Assembly (NCBI GenBank): GCA_905116865.2
Contig: CAJHNH020004691.1
Location: 66,001-130,000 of the forward strand
From: Candidula unifasciata
Taxonomy: Eukaryota; Mollusca; Gastropoda; Stylommatophora; Geomitridae
Reading direction: 5' to 3'
Length of the DNA: 64,000 nucleotides
Part shown: in pieces, positions 32,340 through 43,998 of the stretch
How positions within the stretch are numbered: the first letter of the stretch is position 1
Layout: each line of letters starts with the position of its first letter
The notes under the pieces: model-generated
The model's database searches: none
What the model was told of the DNA's origin: nothing
The model's input: the letters and a program-made list of their open reading frames with translations, nothing else
Made by a program: the position numbers and the translations under genes

Positions 32340-32545
32340 AGAGAATCGCCAAAAAGGCACTGAAATGGGAAACTAAGGGATTGAGAGAAACCCTAAAATG
32401 GACGTTGATGCGAGAGGCTAAAGGTGCTGGACTGGATTTCATCCACGATTTCGAAGTGGTTGCACAGAATAGATAGGAATAGAGAAACAGACTGCGAGCC
32501 CTATTTGACAAATATGAGGGCACAAAGGGACAATAGATGAATGAA
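32340..32545 (+). pseudogene. LINE C-terminal tail remnant
   Basis: A frame reads 'WETKGLRETLKWTLMREAKG', 'AGLDFIHDFEVVAQNR', a stop, then 'RNRLRALFDKYEG'. It fits the W..R.AK.AG...L...A.NR..WR..V..L pattern that ends many APE-type LINE ORF2 proteins. It is a weak, isolated match. Confidence 0.45.
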
Positions 32546-32812
32546 AATTTGCCATTGCTTTTCAAACGGTCTGCTCTCGATATCTTAGTCGATATAAACG
32601 CAAAGCGTCTTGCTGCCAGATCCTCCTCAGCTGGAAACGAATCGGGTAAAACAGAATTACAAACCGCGCTCGCAACTCCTGGACCACATACACCGACAAT
32701 GGGAAACGTGCAAATAGTCTTGGCAGATACCGCATGTAGGGGTATGATATGCAGGGTCAACACGCATTCTAGGCCACCACATATGATATTGCTTGACCAT
32801 ATCCTTCCTGAG

Positions 32813-33085
32813 GTAGTCACTTTGGCGTGGTGGTTAGGTGCTCACCTGCAGATCGGAAGGTCGTGGGTTCTCTCCCTGGAGCAGCCGGACTTTTTCAAAA
32901 ATCACCTTAGCTCCCAGGTCGACCCAGCCTTAAGTGGGTACCAGGTGAAGTTCTAGGAAGTAAAGGTTGCTGGTGTGATGCTGACCACATCATCCATCTT
33001 GTGTCGTTGGTCTATAAAATGTAATTCTAGCCCTATTTACCTAATACGTCTAAATGGTGTCGAAAATTGTCCTTTACTTTACTTT
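32813..33085 (+). mobile_element. tRNA-derived SINE, family S1, full length
   Basis: Head 'GCGTGGTGGTTAGGTGCTCA', B box GGTTCTCTCC (about 32866-32875), body 'CCCAGGTCGACCCAGCCTTA' and 'GCTGACCACATCATCCATCT', tail 'TTGTCCTTTACTTTACTTTT'. Confidence 0.85.
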
Positions 33086-34044
33086 TATATCCTTACAAAT
33101 CTTTTATTTCAGTTTTATAATTTGAGAACGTGGAGTATTCTCACAAATGCTAAACGATTTCGCTGTTCAAATAAATATTTTCCCGAAACAAAACAGTTCA
33201 AAAGCTCCTTTGCGTCCAGTTTCACTGTCTCGTCGAAACAGATCAAATAGTGACCCATTATTCCTCTCCGTCCAGCAAAACATTGATACTGGCAATTTCA
33301 TGATTAACATTTAATGTTTGCTAACCAATTTCTAATTGCTAATCATTAAAATGACGGCTGCTCCAAATTGTTTGCTAATCAATTTCTAATTCATAAACGA
33401 TGAAATGGCTGCAGCTCGTTTCTATTTATGTGTAAATTTGCTCTCTTCACAGTTTCTTATTGATCACAGTTTATTATCACATTATATAAATTTATCTAAT
33501 TCTCGAGAAGAAGGGGTCGCTTTCCGCGGCAGACGGTTAAAAAAAAAAGATCGTTATCGTGGCTTTTGGTTAGTTGTACAAGAGTCGTGGCCTGGTGCCT
33601 CACAGTGTATTATTTCCAAAGACAACAGTAAATGTTCTATAGCCAACCTCGTTTGTGATGGGAAAAACCCACAATATATAATATGTAAGTCTGTGGATTT
33701 TAAAAAGCCTCATTTTTTTTTTTTCAACATAGATAGCTAAAACAATACTATGTCATCATCGCATAGATCCATGTTCTTTAACTTGTGGGACGCAGGCCGG
33801 TACTACAAACCTAACAGTGCAAGAACTTCATAGAGTTGGCACCGATCTCGATGTGTGTGTGCCAGAGTGTATACAGCTGATAAGAATTCTTTAAGTGTAT
33901 TGTCTTTCTAACGGCCTGAAAGTCATTTGTTTGAATCCCCATCGAGCATGGTTGATGTGTTCAACATCTAGCAGTCCACACGTACTTGACGTTGCCTGGC
34001 GCATGTCTTAGGCTGGGTCGACTTAAGAGCCAAAGACAATTTTG
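33086..34044. other. no recognised gene; small direct duplication
   Basis: 'TTTGCTAACCAATTTCTAAT' near 33313 recurs as 'TTTGCTAATCAATTTCTAAT' near 33370. The open frame at 33405-33740 (111 codons) has no domain I recognise. A B-box-like GTTTGAATCCCC lies at about 33930 without a clear A box. Confidence 0.45.
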
Positions 34045-34440
34045 ACAGAAAAAACATTCGTTTCGTTCCGAATTTGATCCCTAGACTTCAGACCGGCATG
34101 TGTCCCAGAGTTAAGAGAGATGCTGAATATCTCATAGGTGTACGTATCTTGAAGATAGTCGGCGTCTGTGCCTTCGTTGCTAACTTCTCTTCCACCTTGT
34201 ACCTCAGCGAAGTATCGGGGGTAAATGTAAGACTGGTTGATGAGCTCTCTCAAGAGCACTATTAAGACTTTTGTTCATTTCTGTAATGCAGTTCTTAATG
34301 CCATCACAACATATTTTCCGAGGTCTTCCACTCGCTCTATGCCCGCTGTAACGTTTTAGTATGGCTCGCTGTGGCAGATAGTACCAGGGCATTCTTGTTA
34401 GGTGTCAAAACCACTTCGGTTGTTGTTCTTTGATGTCTTG
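34045..34440 (-). pseudogene. LINE C-terminal tail, frameshifted
   Basis: The minus strand from 34392 reads 'YYLPQRAILKRYSGHRASGR', 'PRKICCDGIKNCITEMNKSL', then moves frame to 'LRELINQSYIYPRYFAEVQG'. The 'RYSGHRARGRPRxxW' motif is shared with the plus-strand copy at 52905-53215. This tail follows RT in APE-type LINEs and has no known catalytic role. Confidence 0.72.
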
Positions 34441-34650
34441 TAAGACTGGCTTCGTTGCTAACGCGGATTGTAATTCCAGGATACCCGGTTCGATCCCAGC
34501 TACAGGCGATTTGGCAGTTGATCACCTTGCGGTTTTTTTTCGACAGTGGTATCGAGAGCTAGCCTTTTAGGGAGCAATGGCAAACTAATAAATGTAAAAT
34601 TGCGCCTAGTAAAACCACAAACCCAAAAAAAAAAAAAAAACATGCGGGAT
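34441..34650 (+). mobile_element. tRNA-derived SINE, family S4, fairly complete
   Basis: Head 'GGCTTCGTTGCTAACGCGGA', B box GGTTCGATCCC (about 34487-34497), body 'AGCTACAGGCGATTTGGCAG', 'TTTCGACAGTGGTATCGAGA', 'GAGCAATGGCAAACTAATAA', then an A-rich end. Best-preserved S4 together with 60671-60880. Confidence 0.8.
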
Positions 34651-35740
34651 TGATTCTGCAACGCCTTATCCGGGATACGCACCTATAGTCCGTTTCGAAA
34701 GTCGTGCCCAACCTTCAAAATATCTTATTCTTCAACCGTTCTGTGTAAGTTTTTGAAATTTGGCCTGCAACATGTTAATAATCATGTCTGTGTCCGAATT
34801 TGTTTAATGTAAACAAACGTCAAGTTTTCCTTTTGCCTTTTTGTGGTGTATGAACAGAAATAAAAATAGCCAGCGTTTTAAGTCAATCAGCATGCTTACA
34901 GTAACTTGAGCACACTAAGGGAAACTTTCAAAAACATCAAACTGTACACGTCTCATGAGCATTTTACTTTCAGATGGTCAACTCCAGCGTTAGTCTCCAG
35001 TTAGTTGCGGAGTTTTTAATTGTATGCAGCACAATAATCAAAAATAAAAATAATCACCGGGCATCGCTGTACAAATGAACTGATTTCTTAATAATAGCCT
35101 GTGTCTATTATAATGTAATGATGTGTCTATTACTGTATATTCTTTTTTTAGAGGTACATGAATTATTAGTCAACTAAAGTTCAAATAAATTCGCAGCTTT
35201 AGGAAAACAGCAACACCCGTGCAATTATAAATTATAAAAGAATAAGGACATGCGAAATCAAAAACCACAGTAACAAATTCATGTTATTTTGCGTAAGAAT
35301 TGTCGAGATATTTGTAAAAGTGTTAGGGCAGGAGTTTTGAAACGCACTATAACTTATTTAGAAGTTATATTCCCTTGAGGAGTAGAAGTTTGCTGTCTCC
35401 GAAGAACTGATGTGTTTCTGTTCAAAGTGAACGACTTTTTCATTCATAGAGAAGCTGGTATGTTTAAAAATTAAACAACCCTCCTTTTTGCCACATAAAG
35501 ATGATGATCTGCTTGAGCATAAAATAAACCGAATTTTGTTATAGAGAGGAGCTGAAGGCGATTGGAGGCTGGCTAGCCAGTACATTAAGTCAAGAGTATT
35601 ATTGCAGCCATTAGACACCAGTAACAGGACAGGATCCGTCAAATATATACCTATTTGTATCTCATAAGTATACTCTTACATATTGATTTATAGAAGACAT
35701 ATTTGGAGAGAATTTCGTGTTTGGGTTTCTGTTATCCGTC
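34651..35740. other. no recognised gene
   Basis: AT-rich, unique-looking. The open frame at 35358-35642 is unrecognised. Confidence 0.5.
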
Positions 35741-35905
35741 CCCATGTGGGACGTATTTATAGTTATTTTGACGTCCAGCTCTGGTTGTTGCCGGAGGTCT
35801 TGATATAACAGAACAGTTGAACGAGTTTTCTGTGACCTCTCCACGGGTGATCCTCATCCAAATGGTGGCCCTCTGTGTCAGCGGGTGTTTATCGATCAGT
35901 GTGAA
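35741..35905 (-). repeat. dispersed repeat family E, inverted copy
   Basis: The minus strand reads 'GATAAACACCCGCTGACACA', 'GGCCACCATTTGGATGAGGA', 'TCACCCGTGGAGAGGTC', matching the family E core. The 3' half is diverged. Confidence 0.7.
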
Positions 35906-36294
35906 GTCCTAGTGTGGTAAAAAGTCAGTCAGAGACTTACGAAGCGTGAGACATTATATGTTCATTGCTGAAATATAATGGAAGTATGGACACGATGAAC
36001 TGTTTAAGTAGCAAGCAGCTCAACGGCTATTGATGCAATTACGAATAACATAATTCTCTTACATTATTCTTAAACCGTGTTTCTTATTTAATGGTTGTTT
36101 ACAAATCCCTGGAGTCATCGGAACAGATTTCAGGGATCCCTGATTTTATTAGGAATTTAATAATTCCGCCATGTTAATGAAATCTAGGCAGACCAAACTG
36201 CTTATGAGAATTTGCAACAGAACGTAAGGGAGCAAGACCAAGAAAGGGAGATAACTGATGTAGTTTAAAATCTGTAAATTAACCCGACAAAATC
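35906..36294. other. no recognised gene
   Basis: Nothing recognised. Confidence 0.5.
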
Positions 36295-36415
36295 ACGACA
36301 CTTGACTACAACCTGGTATCAGTGAGACGGCAAAACCCACGACACTGGGCCTTGTATCAGTGAGACGGCAAAAACCACGACACTAGGCTACAGCCTTGTA
36401 TCAGTGAGACGACAA
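36295..36415. repeat. three-copy short tandem repeat
   Basis: 'GTATCAGTGAGACGGCAAAA' with 'CCACGACACT' occurs three times, spaced about 45-50 bases. Confidence 0.85.
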
Positions 36416-36439
36416 AAGACTGAAATCGGATGTCTTTGG

Positions 36440-37035
36440 GCTAAAGGCGCAGAAATCGCAGCCTAGCTGTAAACCACAACACAACGTGGCAACCACCCTT
36501 TTAAGGGGAAAAAAAACAATTATCACCCAGCAGGGAATCGAACACCGGTCACCCGCGTGAAGGATGACCTACTTAACAACTATACTACCGACGACTGAAG
36601 AGTTTAGGTCAGATATCGCAGCCTAACTGTAAACCACAACACAACGTGCCAACGGCCCTCTCGAGGGCGAACGAAGATTACCCATGACATGACCACTGAG
36701 CATCACGTCGCCGCTGTCGCAGGCTAGCTGTAAACCCCAAAACCTAAAAAAGCGTAGATATCACAGCCTAGATATAAACCACAACACAACGTGACAGCCG
36801 CCAAGTTAAGGGCTAAGAAAAATTATATCACCTAGCGGGCAATCGAACGCGGGTCACCTGCATGATAGGCAGAATAGCTACCAACTACGCTACCAAACAC
36901 TCAAGCAAATGGTGAAAAGGAAATTATATAATAATGCAAAATTCAATAAGAGCTCAGCAGTTAAATATGGTCAATGAACTAAAAACAAATCCAGGCCGGC
37001 AACGAAACAAATAATGATTTGACCGTTGCTGGAGC
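36440..37035 (-). repeat. repeat G with tandem tRNA-like units, inverted copy
   Basis: Three units on the minus strand, marked by 'CAGCCTAGCTGTAAACCACA' or close variants at about 36460, 36620 and 36770 and by B-box complements 'CAGGGAATCGAACACCGG' (about 36530) and 'GGGCAATCGAACGCGGGTC' (about 36838). The right end (36969-37035) matches 28754-28810 inverted. It is the mirror of the array about 8 kb upstream. Confidence 0.72.
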
Positions 37036-37519
37036 CGGTACACTTTCAAGTATAAGTATACATGCAGCTAGAATTATGCTTGTAGCGACTTTGGCGATAT
37101 GTTTATTTTTAAGTATGGAAACTTATGTGACACCGTGTAGGGTGGAAGTAAACAGCATTATTGATTTATGTAATGACAGACATTGGAATTACATTTTTAG
37201 ATAGATAATAACTGAAGTATAGAAGTTTAATTCGTTCATTGTACCAGTATTGTAGCTGTGTATTGTATAAGTACAAGTGTGTGTAAGAACGAGAATGTTG
37301 ATTTCATTGCACCGGGTTATCTCCAGCTGCTGCTCTGAGGCTTAGATGTTTGTGGATGCGTTTAACAATGCCGTGATTTTCGAATGCAAGGGTTCTATTT
37401 TTGTTCTTGTTGACTGGTTTATGATTCCCTTGGTTTTCGGAAAAGTAGTAAGAGATTCACTGTTTGAAAGTAATAGAGGTTGTACATTAACTAAGTTAAT
37501 AAATGTAAGTACTTCGGGA
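37036..37519. other. no recognised gene
   Basis: Short open frames at 37019-37204 and 37346-37528 are unrecognised. Confidence 0.45.
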
Positions 37520-37990
37520 CATTCGTAACATTAGATGGACGATGTGTGACAGAAATTAGTAGCATAATTGGCCGGGCAAAGGCAGCGTTTTAGAAGATGA
37601 AAAATAACCTATGTAATAAATAACTCTCATTAAAAATCATAAAACGAGTACTGAAATGTTACATCGAGCCTGTTGTGTTGTATGACAGTAAATCTTAGAA
37701 TTTGAGAAAACAAATTAAGAAGAGCTTGGAGGCAACTGAGATGTGATTCTTGAGAAGAATGTTGTGAATACTTTGAACTGCCAGAATAACTAACAATGAT
37801 TGCCTGGAAATGGCTAATGAAAGTAGAACATTATCTACACCAATGAGAATGAGACAAACAAAATTCCTCGGTCATGTGATGAGAAAAGGGGTGCTGGAAA
37901 ATATCGTGACGACTGGAAAGATCACTGGTTAAAGAGGCAGAGGCACTTGATCGTGGCCGGTTGTGGGTGCACTGTAGTCAGATTATTTGC
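37520..37990 (+). pseudogene. old LINE ORF2 tail, same family as 18587-19507
   Basis: Reading through stops gives 'FVTLDGRCVTEISSIIGRAK', 'LKIIKRVLKCYIEPVVLYDS', 'KKSLEATEM', 'FLRRML', 'RMRQTKFLGHVMRKGVLENI' and 'VTTGKITG', in the same order as the lightly damaged copy. Several in-frame stops mark it as old. Confidence 0.78.
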
Positions 37991-38833
37991 GAGATGGCAC
38001 AAAAATTCCGCATGGATCTCTCTCATTCTCTGTAGAACCACGATTCACCAGTGAAAGCCTTGCTCTAAGCATTGACATCTATATCTCAGCAACCACTGGA
38101 ATCCCAAAACAACTGCAATCGTGAACAGAAGGGCTAAGTTCCTAATCATTATCACATAGTGCGTTTCAAAACTCATGCTGCCACATTTCAACAAATATCT
38201 CAGAAACCTATGTACTAATCAACACGTATTTTTAAACGCGGACTTTGATTTTTTTTTTTTTTTATTTCCTGCTATTAATAAATTTACAGGTGCGCAGATG
38301 CTGCTGTTTTCTTACAGAGGAAAATTCTTTGATCTTTGCTTAACAAATAATTTGTGTACTCTTGGAAAATAGAATACACAGTTATTGACACAGTGTGGTG
38401 ATTGTTTGGAAATCAGTTCACGTGTGCAGCGACGTGTAGTGATTACTTTCATAGCCTATTACCGACTCAATGAAAAATCCGGAACTCATGGAAGACTTTT
38501 GCTGGAGATGACCACATGAGAATGAAACACCTATGACACGCATGCAGTTTAAAATTTTGAAAAGTTTACCTGTCTGTCTGTCTGTCTGCCTGTCTGTCTA
38601 TCAATCCGTCCGTTCTGGTAATCTTTATGTGAAATCTATGCTTGCTTCTTGCTCATGTAATACCACTAGAAACACTTTCGCATGTCTTTCTTATCATTCA
38701 CCAAGAACAATGTTTAAAAAAAATTGCTTTGATAACATATACAATAGACCGAAACCTGCCTCATCCACATATACAAAACAACACACAAGTGAATTAATGC
38801 ATCTGGACGAAGAAGCCGGTAAAAGAAACTTTC
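37991..38833. other. no recognised gene
   Basis: Includes a short TCTG run at about 38568-38600. Open frames at 38175-38372 and 38533-38844 are unrecognised. Confidence 0.45.
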
Positions 38834-39094
38834 CAGGTCTTTAGACATATTGGGCATATAGTGCTAGATCTTAATTTTTTTTAATTTTTAAGACCAGTCG
38901 GCACTAGGTGGATTATGTGCTCAACATCACGCCGGGAGCACCTACTTCTCATGAATGTACCTGGTACCCATTTAAGGCTGGGTCGACCAGGAAACCAAGT
39001 TAATTTCTGAAAAAAGTTCGGCTCCGTCAGGTCCCGAACACACGACCCCCGGATCCGCAGGCTATCGTCTAGCCGCTACACTACGGCGGCTCCT
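38834..39094 (-). mobile_element. tRNA-derived SINE, family S1
   Basis: The minus strand reads 'GGAGCCGCCGTAGTGTAGCG', 'GCTAGACGATAGCCTGCGGA', with a B-box-like GTTCGGGACC (39036-39027), body 'TGGTCGACCCAGCCTTAAAT' and 'GTGCCGACTGGTCTTAAAAA'. Confidence 0.8.
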
Positions 39095-39424
39095 GAACAA
39101 GCCAGACACTGTAGGCGCCATGAATAGCCAAATGGCCTGTTTATGCTAGAGGACGGTCTGGTGTCTCTAATGGGGGATAATTATTGCTGGCAGTTTCAAG
39201 ACAGACCCTGCCCAGAGATGAAGTCCCACCGAGAACATTTAATAGCATCATCTTGTGAAAGATTGATTCAGGAAGATAATATACTTCGTTATTACACTTC
39301 CTGGAATCCTTGTGGCGATTTTTTTTAATAGGTTGTGGTCTTTTTCTTCTCAGCTTATAATATAATATTATTTAAATGATGTCCAATTATACACAACTAC
39401 TATATACAACCTCACCAGGACCAT
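39095..39424. other. no recognised gene
   Basis: The open frame at 39143-39328 is unrecognised. Confidence 0.4.
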
Positions 39425-39600
39425 ACAATGAGCGACCAGCACCCGGTGACATAAAGTGCCACCATTCGGATGAAGATCACCAGGGCACAAGCCCCAGAAA
39501 AACCCTTCAATAGTTAGGTTATATATTAGGACCCTGACTACAGCCGGGTTGGGACGTTAAAAACTGCACCCCGATTTGGGACGTAATTAGTACTACACAT
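39425..39600 (+). repeat. dispersed repeat family E
   Basis: 'CCCGGTGACATAAAGTGCCA', 'CCATTCGGATGAAGATCACC', 'GTTAGGTTATATATTAGG', and a 3' extension 'AAAACTGCACCCCGATTTGG' comparable to the copies near 55460 and 56655. Confidence 0.72.
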
Positions 39601-40039
39601 GACCTTTTTGGTATTCATCTCATGACCACAGAGGTCATCTGTGTTCTGGTACGCTCAGCCCCCTTACATATTATTCATAGGGTTGGGGCCAAGGGACGTA
39701 GTTCTTACTGAACTGCTTAAAAATAATAATAATAATGTTTCAGTTACAATAAATATAATGCTGTATCTGAAATGTGTTTCAACAAAACTTAAAAAGAGCA
39801 CTTCTATGCATAATTAGAGGTATGGGACAGCTTAACTCCCCAAATAATGTGGAGCCTGGACCCCACCAACCCCCCCCCCTCCCCTCCTCCTCTTTCCCAA
39901 CACTTTTCAGGGTAAGGGGCGGGTTAAGTGGTGGACAGGCTTAAATGCCTAAGCCTCCAGGTTCCGCGCCCTTGATTGCGTTGGAATCATAATGCCTGCC
40001 ACTTACTTTGAAGTGAAGTGATCTGAAAAGTAACCTAAA
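39601..40039. other. no recognised gene
   Basis: A short C-tract lies at about 39868-39880. Nothing else recognised. Confidence 0.5.
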
Positions 40040-41130
40040 ATGTGTTATTCCGTTTTAATAGATAGTTTGAATCTTAGCCCTTTACCAAACTTTCGTAAGC
40101 TCAGTGAGAATACCATAAGCCATATCAGATATGTTTATAATCAATACACGGGTGAGGCTGGGATGTGTGATCTCTCCTGTCATTTTAATATTTACATAAA
40201 CAGAAAATCAAAAGAAACTAGCTCTAAAGCAGTAGACCTAGAAATTAACAGAAAACGAGGAACTTTACTTTCCGGAGCTAGCGTTAGATCCACACACAAT
40301 AAACGGGCTACTGTTTACAGAGCCATTAGTGTCTGCTCTACAATGAGGGGAGTAAACTGCAAGACCATTTTAACAAACTAAGTTCAACATGCAGAAGATA
40401 TGATATGAAAGTGAATACTGCTAAAACTGAGATAACGCAGATCAGTAGCATTTCCAGCCCGTTAAATATCGGGTTGATTGATACTTGTCTAAAGAAAGTT
40501 AAAGAATTCGATTATCTAGGAAGTATATTTTTGGAGGAGTGGAAAATATATCAGGAAAGAATGAATGGAAAAATTAAAAAAATTAAAAAAAAAAACGTTA
40601 TTTTTAAAGGGTTAAGAATTGGCCACACAGCTCCGTCTAAGATTCTGTCTTTCTGTCTACCCTTCTTTCATACATCATTCCATTTATACGAGTAACTGCA
40701 CCTAAATACCAAATGATTCGTTATTAAGACATGCAAACATAACTATGAGCGCCAGGAAACAGATTATAAACAGCATATACGTACCAACACTGTGGTACCA
40801 GAGCCAGACTTTGACACTATCAAAGGCTAATCTGCGTAAAATTAACAACCATGAAGATATTTGAGAATGCAGCCAACTCGGCTATCAAGACTAAGTTAGA
40901 AACTGTATTATCAGACAGGCTGTGGAAACAACATCATGCAGCAAATTAGTGAGAAACAGATCAGATGGTTTGGTCATCTAATAAGAATACAACCATAACA
41001 ACTACCAACGCAGACGCTACATCTGAAAAGATCTCAAGGGAAACAAAAGAGCTTCTACATCGACATGGAATGACAAAAAATTATTGCTTCAGTCTAGCAA
41101 TGGATCACAAACTGTTCCTTCCCACAATGT
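40040..41130 (+). pseudogene. decayed LINE ORF2, RT to C-terminal tail
   Basis: The first frame (40040-40381) has 'DLSCHFNIYINRKSKE', a worn version of RT motif B exit 'LSPLLFNIYIDRI'. After a shift, 'MKVNTAKTEITQISSISSPL' and 'KKVKEFDYLGSIFLEEWKI' give the motif E/thumb. Then come 'MSARKQIINSIYVPTLWYQS', 'LSKANLRKINN' and, near 40955, 'QISEKQIRWFGHLIRIQP' with a tail 'TQTLHLKRSQGKQKSFY'. The region downstream of about 40770 resembles 53670-54060. The catalytic box is not readable. Frames shift at least three times. Confidence 0.7.
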
Positions 41131-41729
41131 TTTTCTGAAGAATTAGAAATTGGTGGTGATGGTGAGTTTAAATCATTTTGACTTGCTGCAAGAAAGTGTG
41201 TTTTTGTTCAAAGCCTTTAATTGTTTTTTCGCACTTTATTTCCATTCCCTCCTTTAAACTTTCTAGACACATTTTTATGTTGTATTTAGCACTTCTAAAA
41301 ACAAAAATGTCCATCTTATATTGTTGATACTTTTCGGTCTTTACGATGATAGCTTTGTATTCCATTATAGTGATCAAAAACTCATGGCAGTGGCTTATGT
41401 GACTATCAAGAAAAAAAAATGTATTCCACAATTCGAGATCTTGAGACCATTGTTGCAATAAGTGCTGGAGTTATGAATAAACTAAATGAGCTGCAGGAGA
41501 CGTCTTCACGATCTGCATCAGTCTCAAAACGATTCCCTTTCCCCCAGAAATCCAGTTCTCTTTTTTGCATGTTTGTGTGTGTGTTTTTTTTTTTTATGTG
41601 TGTGTGTGTCTGTGTGTGTGTGCGCGCGCGCGAATTTTGAATGCAATTAAATCAATTAAATTGTTTACCCGTCAAGATGTTAATTTGGATTGTCACGGGT
41701 TTTTTTTTCCACAATGGATACTTTAGATT
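41131..41729. other. no recognised gene; TG/CG microsatellite
   Basis: TG and CG dinucleotides at about 41574-41633. The minus frame at 41168-41458 is unrecognised. Confidence 0.45.
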
Positions 41730-41965
41730 TTCCTAGTACCTTCCACAGTGGGTACTTTTTCGATGGGGTGCCTTGGTGGCACTGTTAGACCATTAAAGTG
41801 CTAGTTTTGGAGCTAATTGAAGCAATCGATGACTATTGTTACAATGATGATCGTGATGATTATAGGGATGATGAATCTAATCATCCACAATGGGTATTTT
41901 TTCGATTTTCCTAGTACATTCCACACTGGGTACTTTTTCGATTTTCCTAGTACCTTTCACAATGG
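41730..41965. repeat. local repeats: 'TTCCTAGTACCTTCCACA' motif and a 115-bp duplicated block
   Basis: 'TTTTCCTAGTACCTTCCACA' with 'GGGTACTTTTTCGAT' occurs about three times (41730, 41905, 41940). Between them, 41772-41888 is nearly identical to 43619-43733. Confidence 0.85.
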
Positions 41966-42209
41966 GTAAAATTGTCCGAACTGTTAAAAAATAAAAGAAA
42001 GTTTACCAGAGTTTCTTAAGTTATTGGTTGGAACATTCCCATAAGCGCTCTGCCCTCATCTTCAGAAGATAGCAAAAGCTCCAACGCTGATGATACCTCC
42101 ATTAGCATGATTATATATCCGTACTGTCGTTTCTCCGATATCGCTAGTTCCTCTGGCTACTCTTTATTTCAACATTCTCTCCACATCTTTATCGTGTATT
42201 TGATTTTTC

Positions 42210-42712
42210 CTTATAGTTCGCTTGCTCCCCGGCGGCGTTGACCGCATATAGCGTGTCATGCTAGTCCGTCAGAAGCTAATGTTTCTGTATGTTCGCCTCC
42301 TAACACCCCTGCAAGGATCAAAGAAAAAATCCAAAGGACGATAATTATTGGAGACATAGGAAACCTTGCTTGCCAATATGCACTGGGCAGACCTTTCCCT
42401 ATCTTTCTTAACATGCTACGTGAAGTCTACATTAACCTCAATCCGGCGAAATACTTTAGTGACCGCCTCCATCTCCACTCTCAAAATAGATGTTTTGATA
42501 TCACGTGCTAGGATTTGTTGCTCTGTGCGTCATCTATTTGCTTTTACTATGAACCTCCACGCACTGCTTCTCCCTCTTAACATAGAGCCATCTGTATAGA
42601 TAATCACATCACTTTGCGGAAATTGTTCTAAATCAGTTATGGCCAGTTCCTGTTCTTTCGGCGCAATGTTAATTCTACACAAATATATTGTGTATATTAC
42701 GTACATTCTCAA
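42210..42712 (-). pseudogene. LINE RNase H domain
   Basis: The minus strand from 42712 reads 'ITDLEQFPQSDVIIYTDGSM' and 'LRGRSSAWRFIVKANR'. The 'YTDGS' with its Asp is the first active-site motif of RNase H type I. After a stop, 'KTSILRVEMEAVTKVFRRIE' supplies the Glu motif ('xMEAV'), and broken blocks follow. In I-group LINEs this domain follows RT and removes RNA from the hybrid. The expected DS motif and final 'PGHxGVxGNExAD' are degraded. No RT is found upstream, so it is an isolated fragment. Confidence 0.75.
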
Positions 42713-42762
42713 GGATGAAAATGAAACAGGTACAAAGACCCTGTTAAACCTATAACCCTATA

Positions 42763-42943
42763 AGTAAAGTAAAGATCCCTTTGTACGCCTTAGGCGTACC
42801 TGGCATATGGGAAGAGCATTTTAGGCTGGGTCGACCTGCGACGCCCCATACTATGATAACAAACCACGCAGCCAGCAGTGAGTTTCGATCGCGGTACGTT
42901 GGAATTACGAGTCGGACTCGCAACGTCTAAGCCACCTAAAGCC
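42763..42943 (-). mobile_element. SINE family S2
   Basis: The minus strand reads 'GTGGCTTAGACGTTGCGAGT', 'CCGACTCGTAATTCCAACGT', B-box region 'GCGATCGAAACTCAC', and ends 'GGGATCTTTACTTTACTT'. An internal segment (the 'GACCACATTACCCACC' block) is deleted. Confidence 0.78.
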
Positions 42944-43618
42944 ATATAGCACACTTATATTGGGGCACCACAAAACGTTTATTAAGTAACCTGTAGTCCA
43001 GTGTGTGCGTGTGTGTTTCGTTTGCCTCCTTTTTTGAAGTTCGTGAATTCAGTTCCCAGCTCCATCTTTTGGTTCCAAGGTGTAAGTGTTAGGTGTATCC
43101 TTCGGGCTGTCGCTGGAGCTACTTAGTTTTTTGTTTTATTTTTGCGCTGTTCTCTTCATGTTCGGCCGCCTCCCTAGGGGTAGGAACCCAATAATTGAAG
43201 ATAAAATTTAACTCTATAAAGTGACACCTCACTCCTTTCAGCACTTCGTTTACAGACAAAAAAAATGAAATGTTTTCCACTGGAATTGCCTGTAGATTTG
43301 TATGAGCGCCACATGTTTATCTGTGTAAACTATCACATACTTGGCGTGAGTTGACAGCGATCGCCTGATGTGTCTGGGCTCTCTGTTCCCATGCTGAAGG
43401 CATGTCTTGTTTGAGACATCGATTATTTCTCCTCGGAACTTTGCTCTGATGCTACTTCACTACTTCCTCTTAAAGTGTCCATGTTTATATTTGTGTTCCT
43501 ATTAACGTTCGGGGAACGGAGAAATTGTTATAAGATTTGCTCCAGCTGTCTCCTGTAGTTATTTTTTTCTTTCGTGCTAGATCTTGTATAAGTAGAAGAC
43601 AGTTAAAGTTAATGTACT
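42944..43618. other. no recognised gene
   Basis: Nothing recognised. Confidence 0.5.
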
Positions 43619-43733
43619 TGGTGGCACTGTTAGACCATTAAAGTGCTAGTTTTGGAGCTAATTGAAGCAATCAATGACTATTGTTGCAATGATGATCATG
43701 ATGATTATAGGGATGATGAATCTAATCATCATT
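43619..43733. repeat. second copy of the 115-bp block at 41772
   Basis: 'GGTGGCACTGTTAGACCATT' through 'GATGAATCTAATCATC' repeats 41772-41888 with only a few differences, in direct orientation, about 1.85 kb apart. Confidence 0.9.
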
Positions 43734-43817
43734 TTTACTTATAGTCACGACGGTGAAGAAGAGATGGGAACATCACTGACAATGATAATGGTGCCATAGT
43801 GATGTCTGTAAAGATCA

Positions 43818-43998
43818 TCATCATCATCAAATGCCTTGCCGACTTCGTGGCCGATCATGCCTCTCCACAATCCGCGATCTTCTGCAGCATGTATCAGTTC
43901 GTCTGCTGAAACATCCCATGACAATCTTCTCTTGTTGTCTCCCTCTGTCCTTCCTTCAACAGATCTTTCCAGTATTCACAACATTCCATTTTCCCTCT
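43818..43998 (-). pseudogene. LINE ORF2 extreme 3' end with (TGA)n tail
   Basis: The minus strand reads 'EGDNKRRLSWDVSADELIHA', 'AEDRGLWRGMIGHEVGKAF', then a run of Asp from the (GAT)n tail at about 43818-43830. Same family as 11220-11874 and 18587-19507. 5'-truncated at about 43998. Confidence 0.8.

Noticed and set aside
33405..33740. 111-codon plus-strand frame as a gene
   Set aside because: No domain, no splice or promoter context, ends in a poly-Phe run from a T-tract; not supported.
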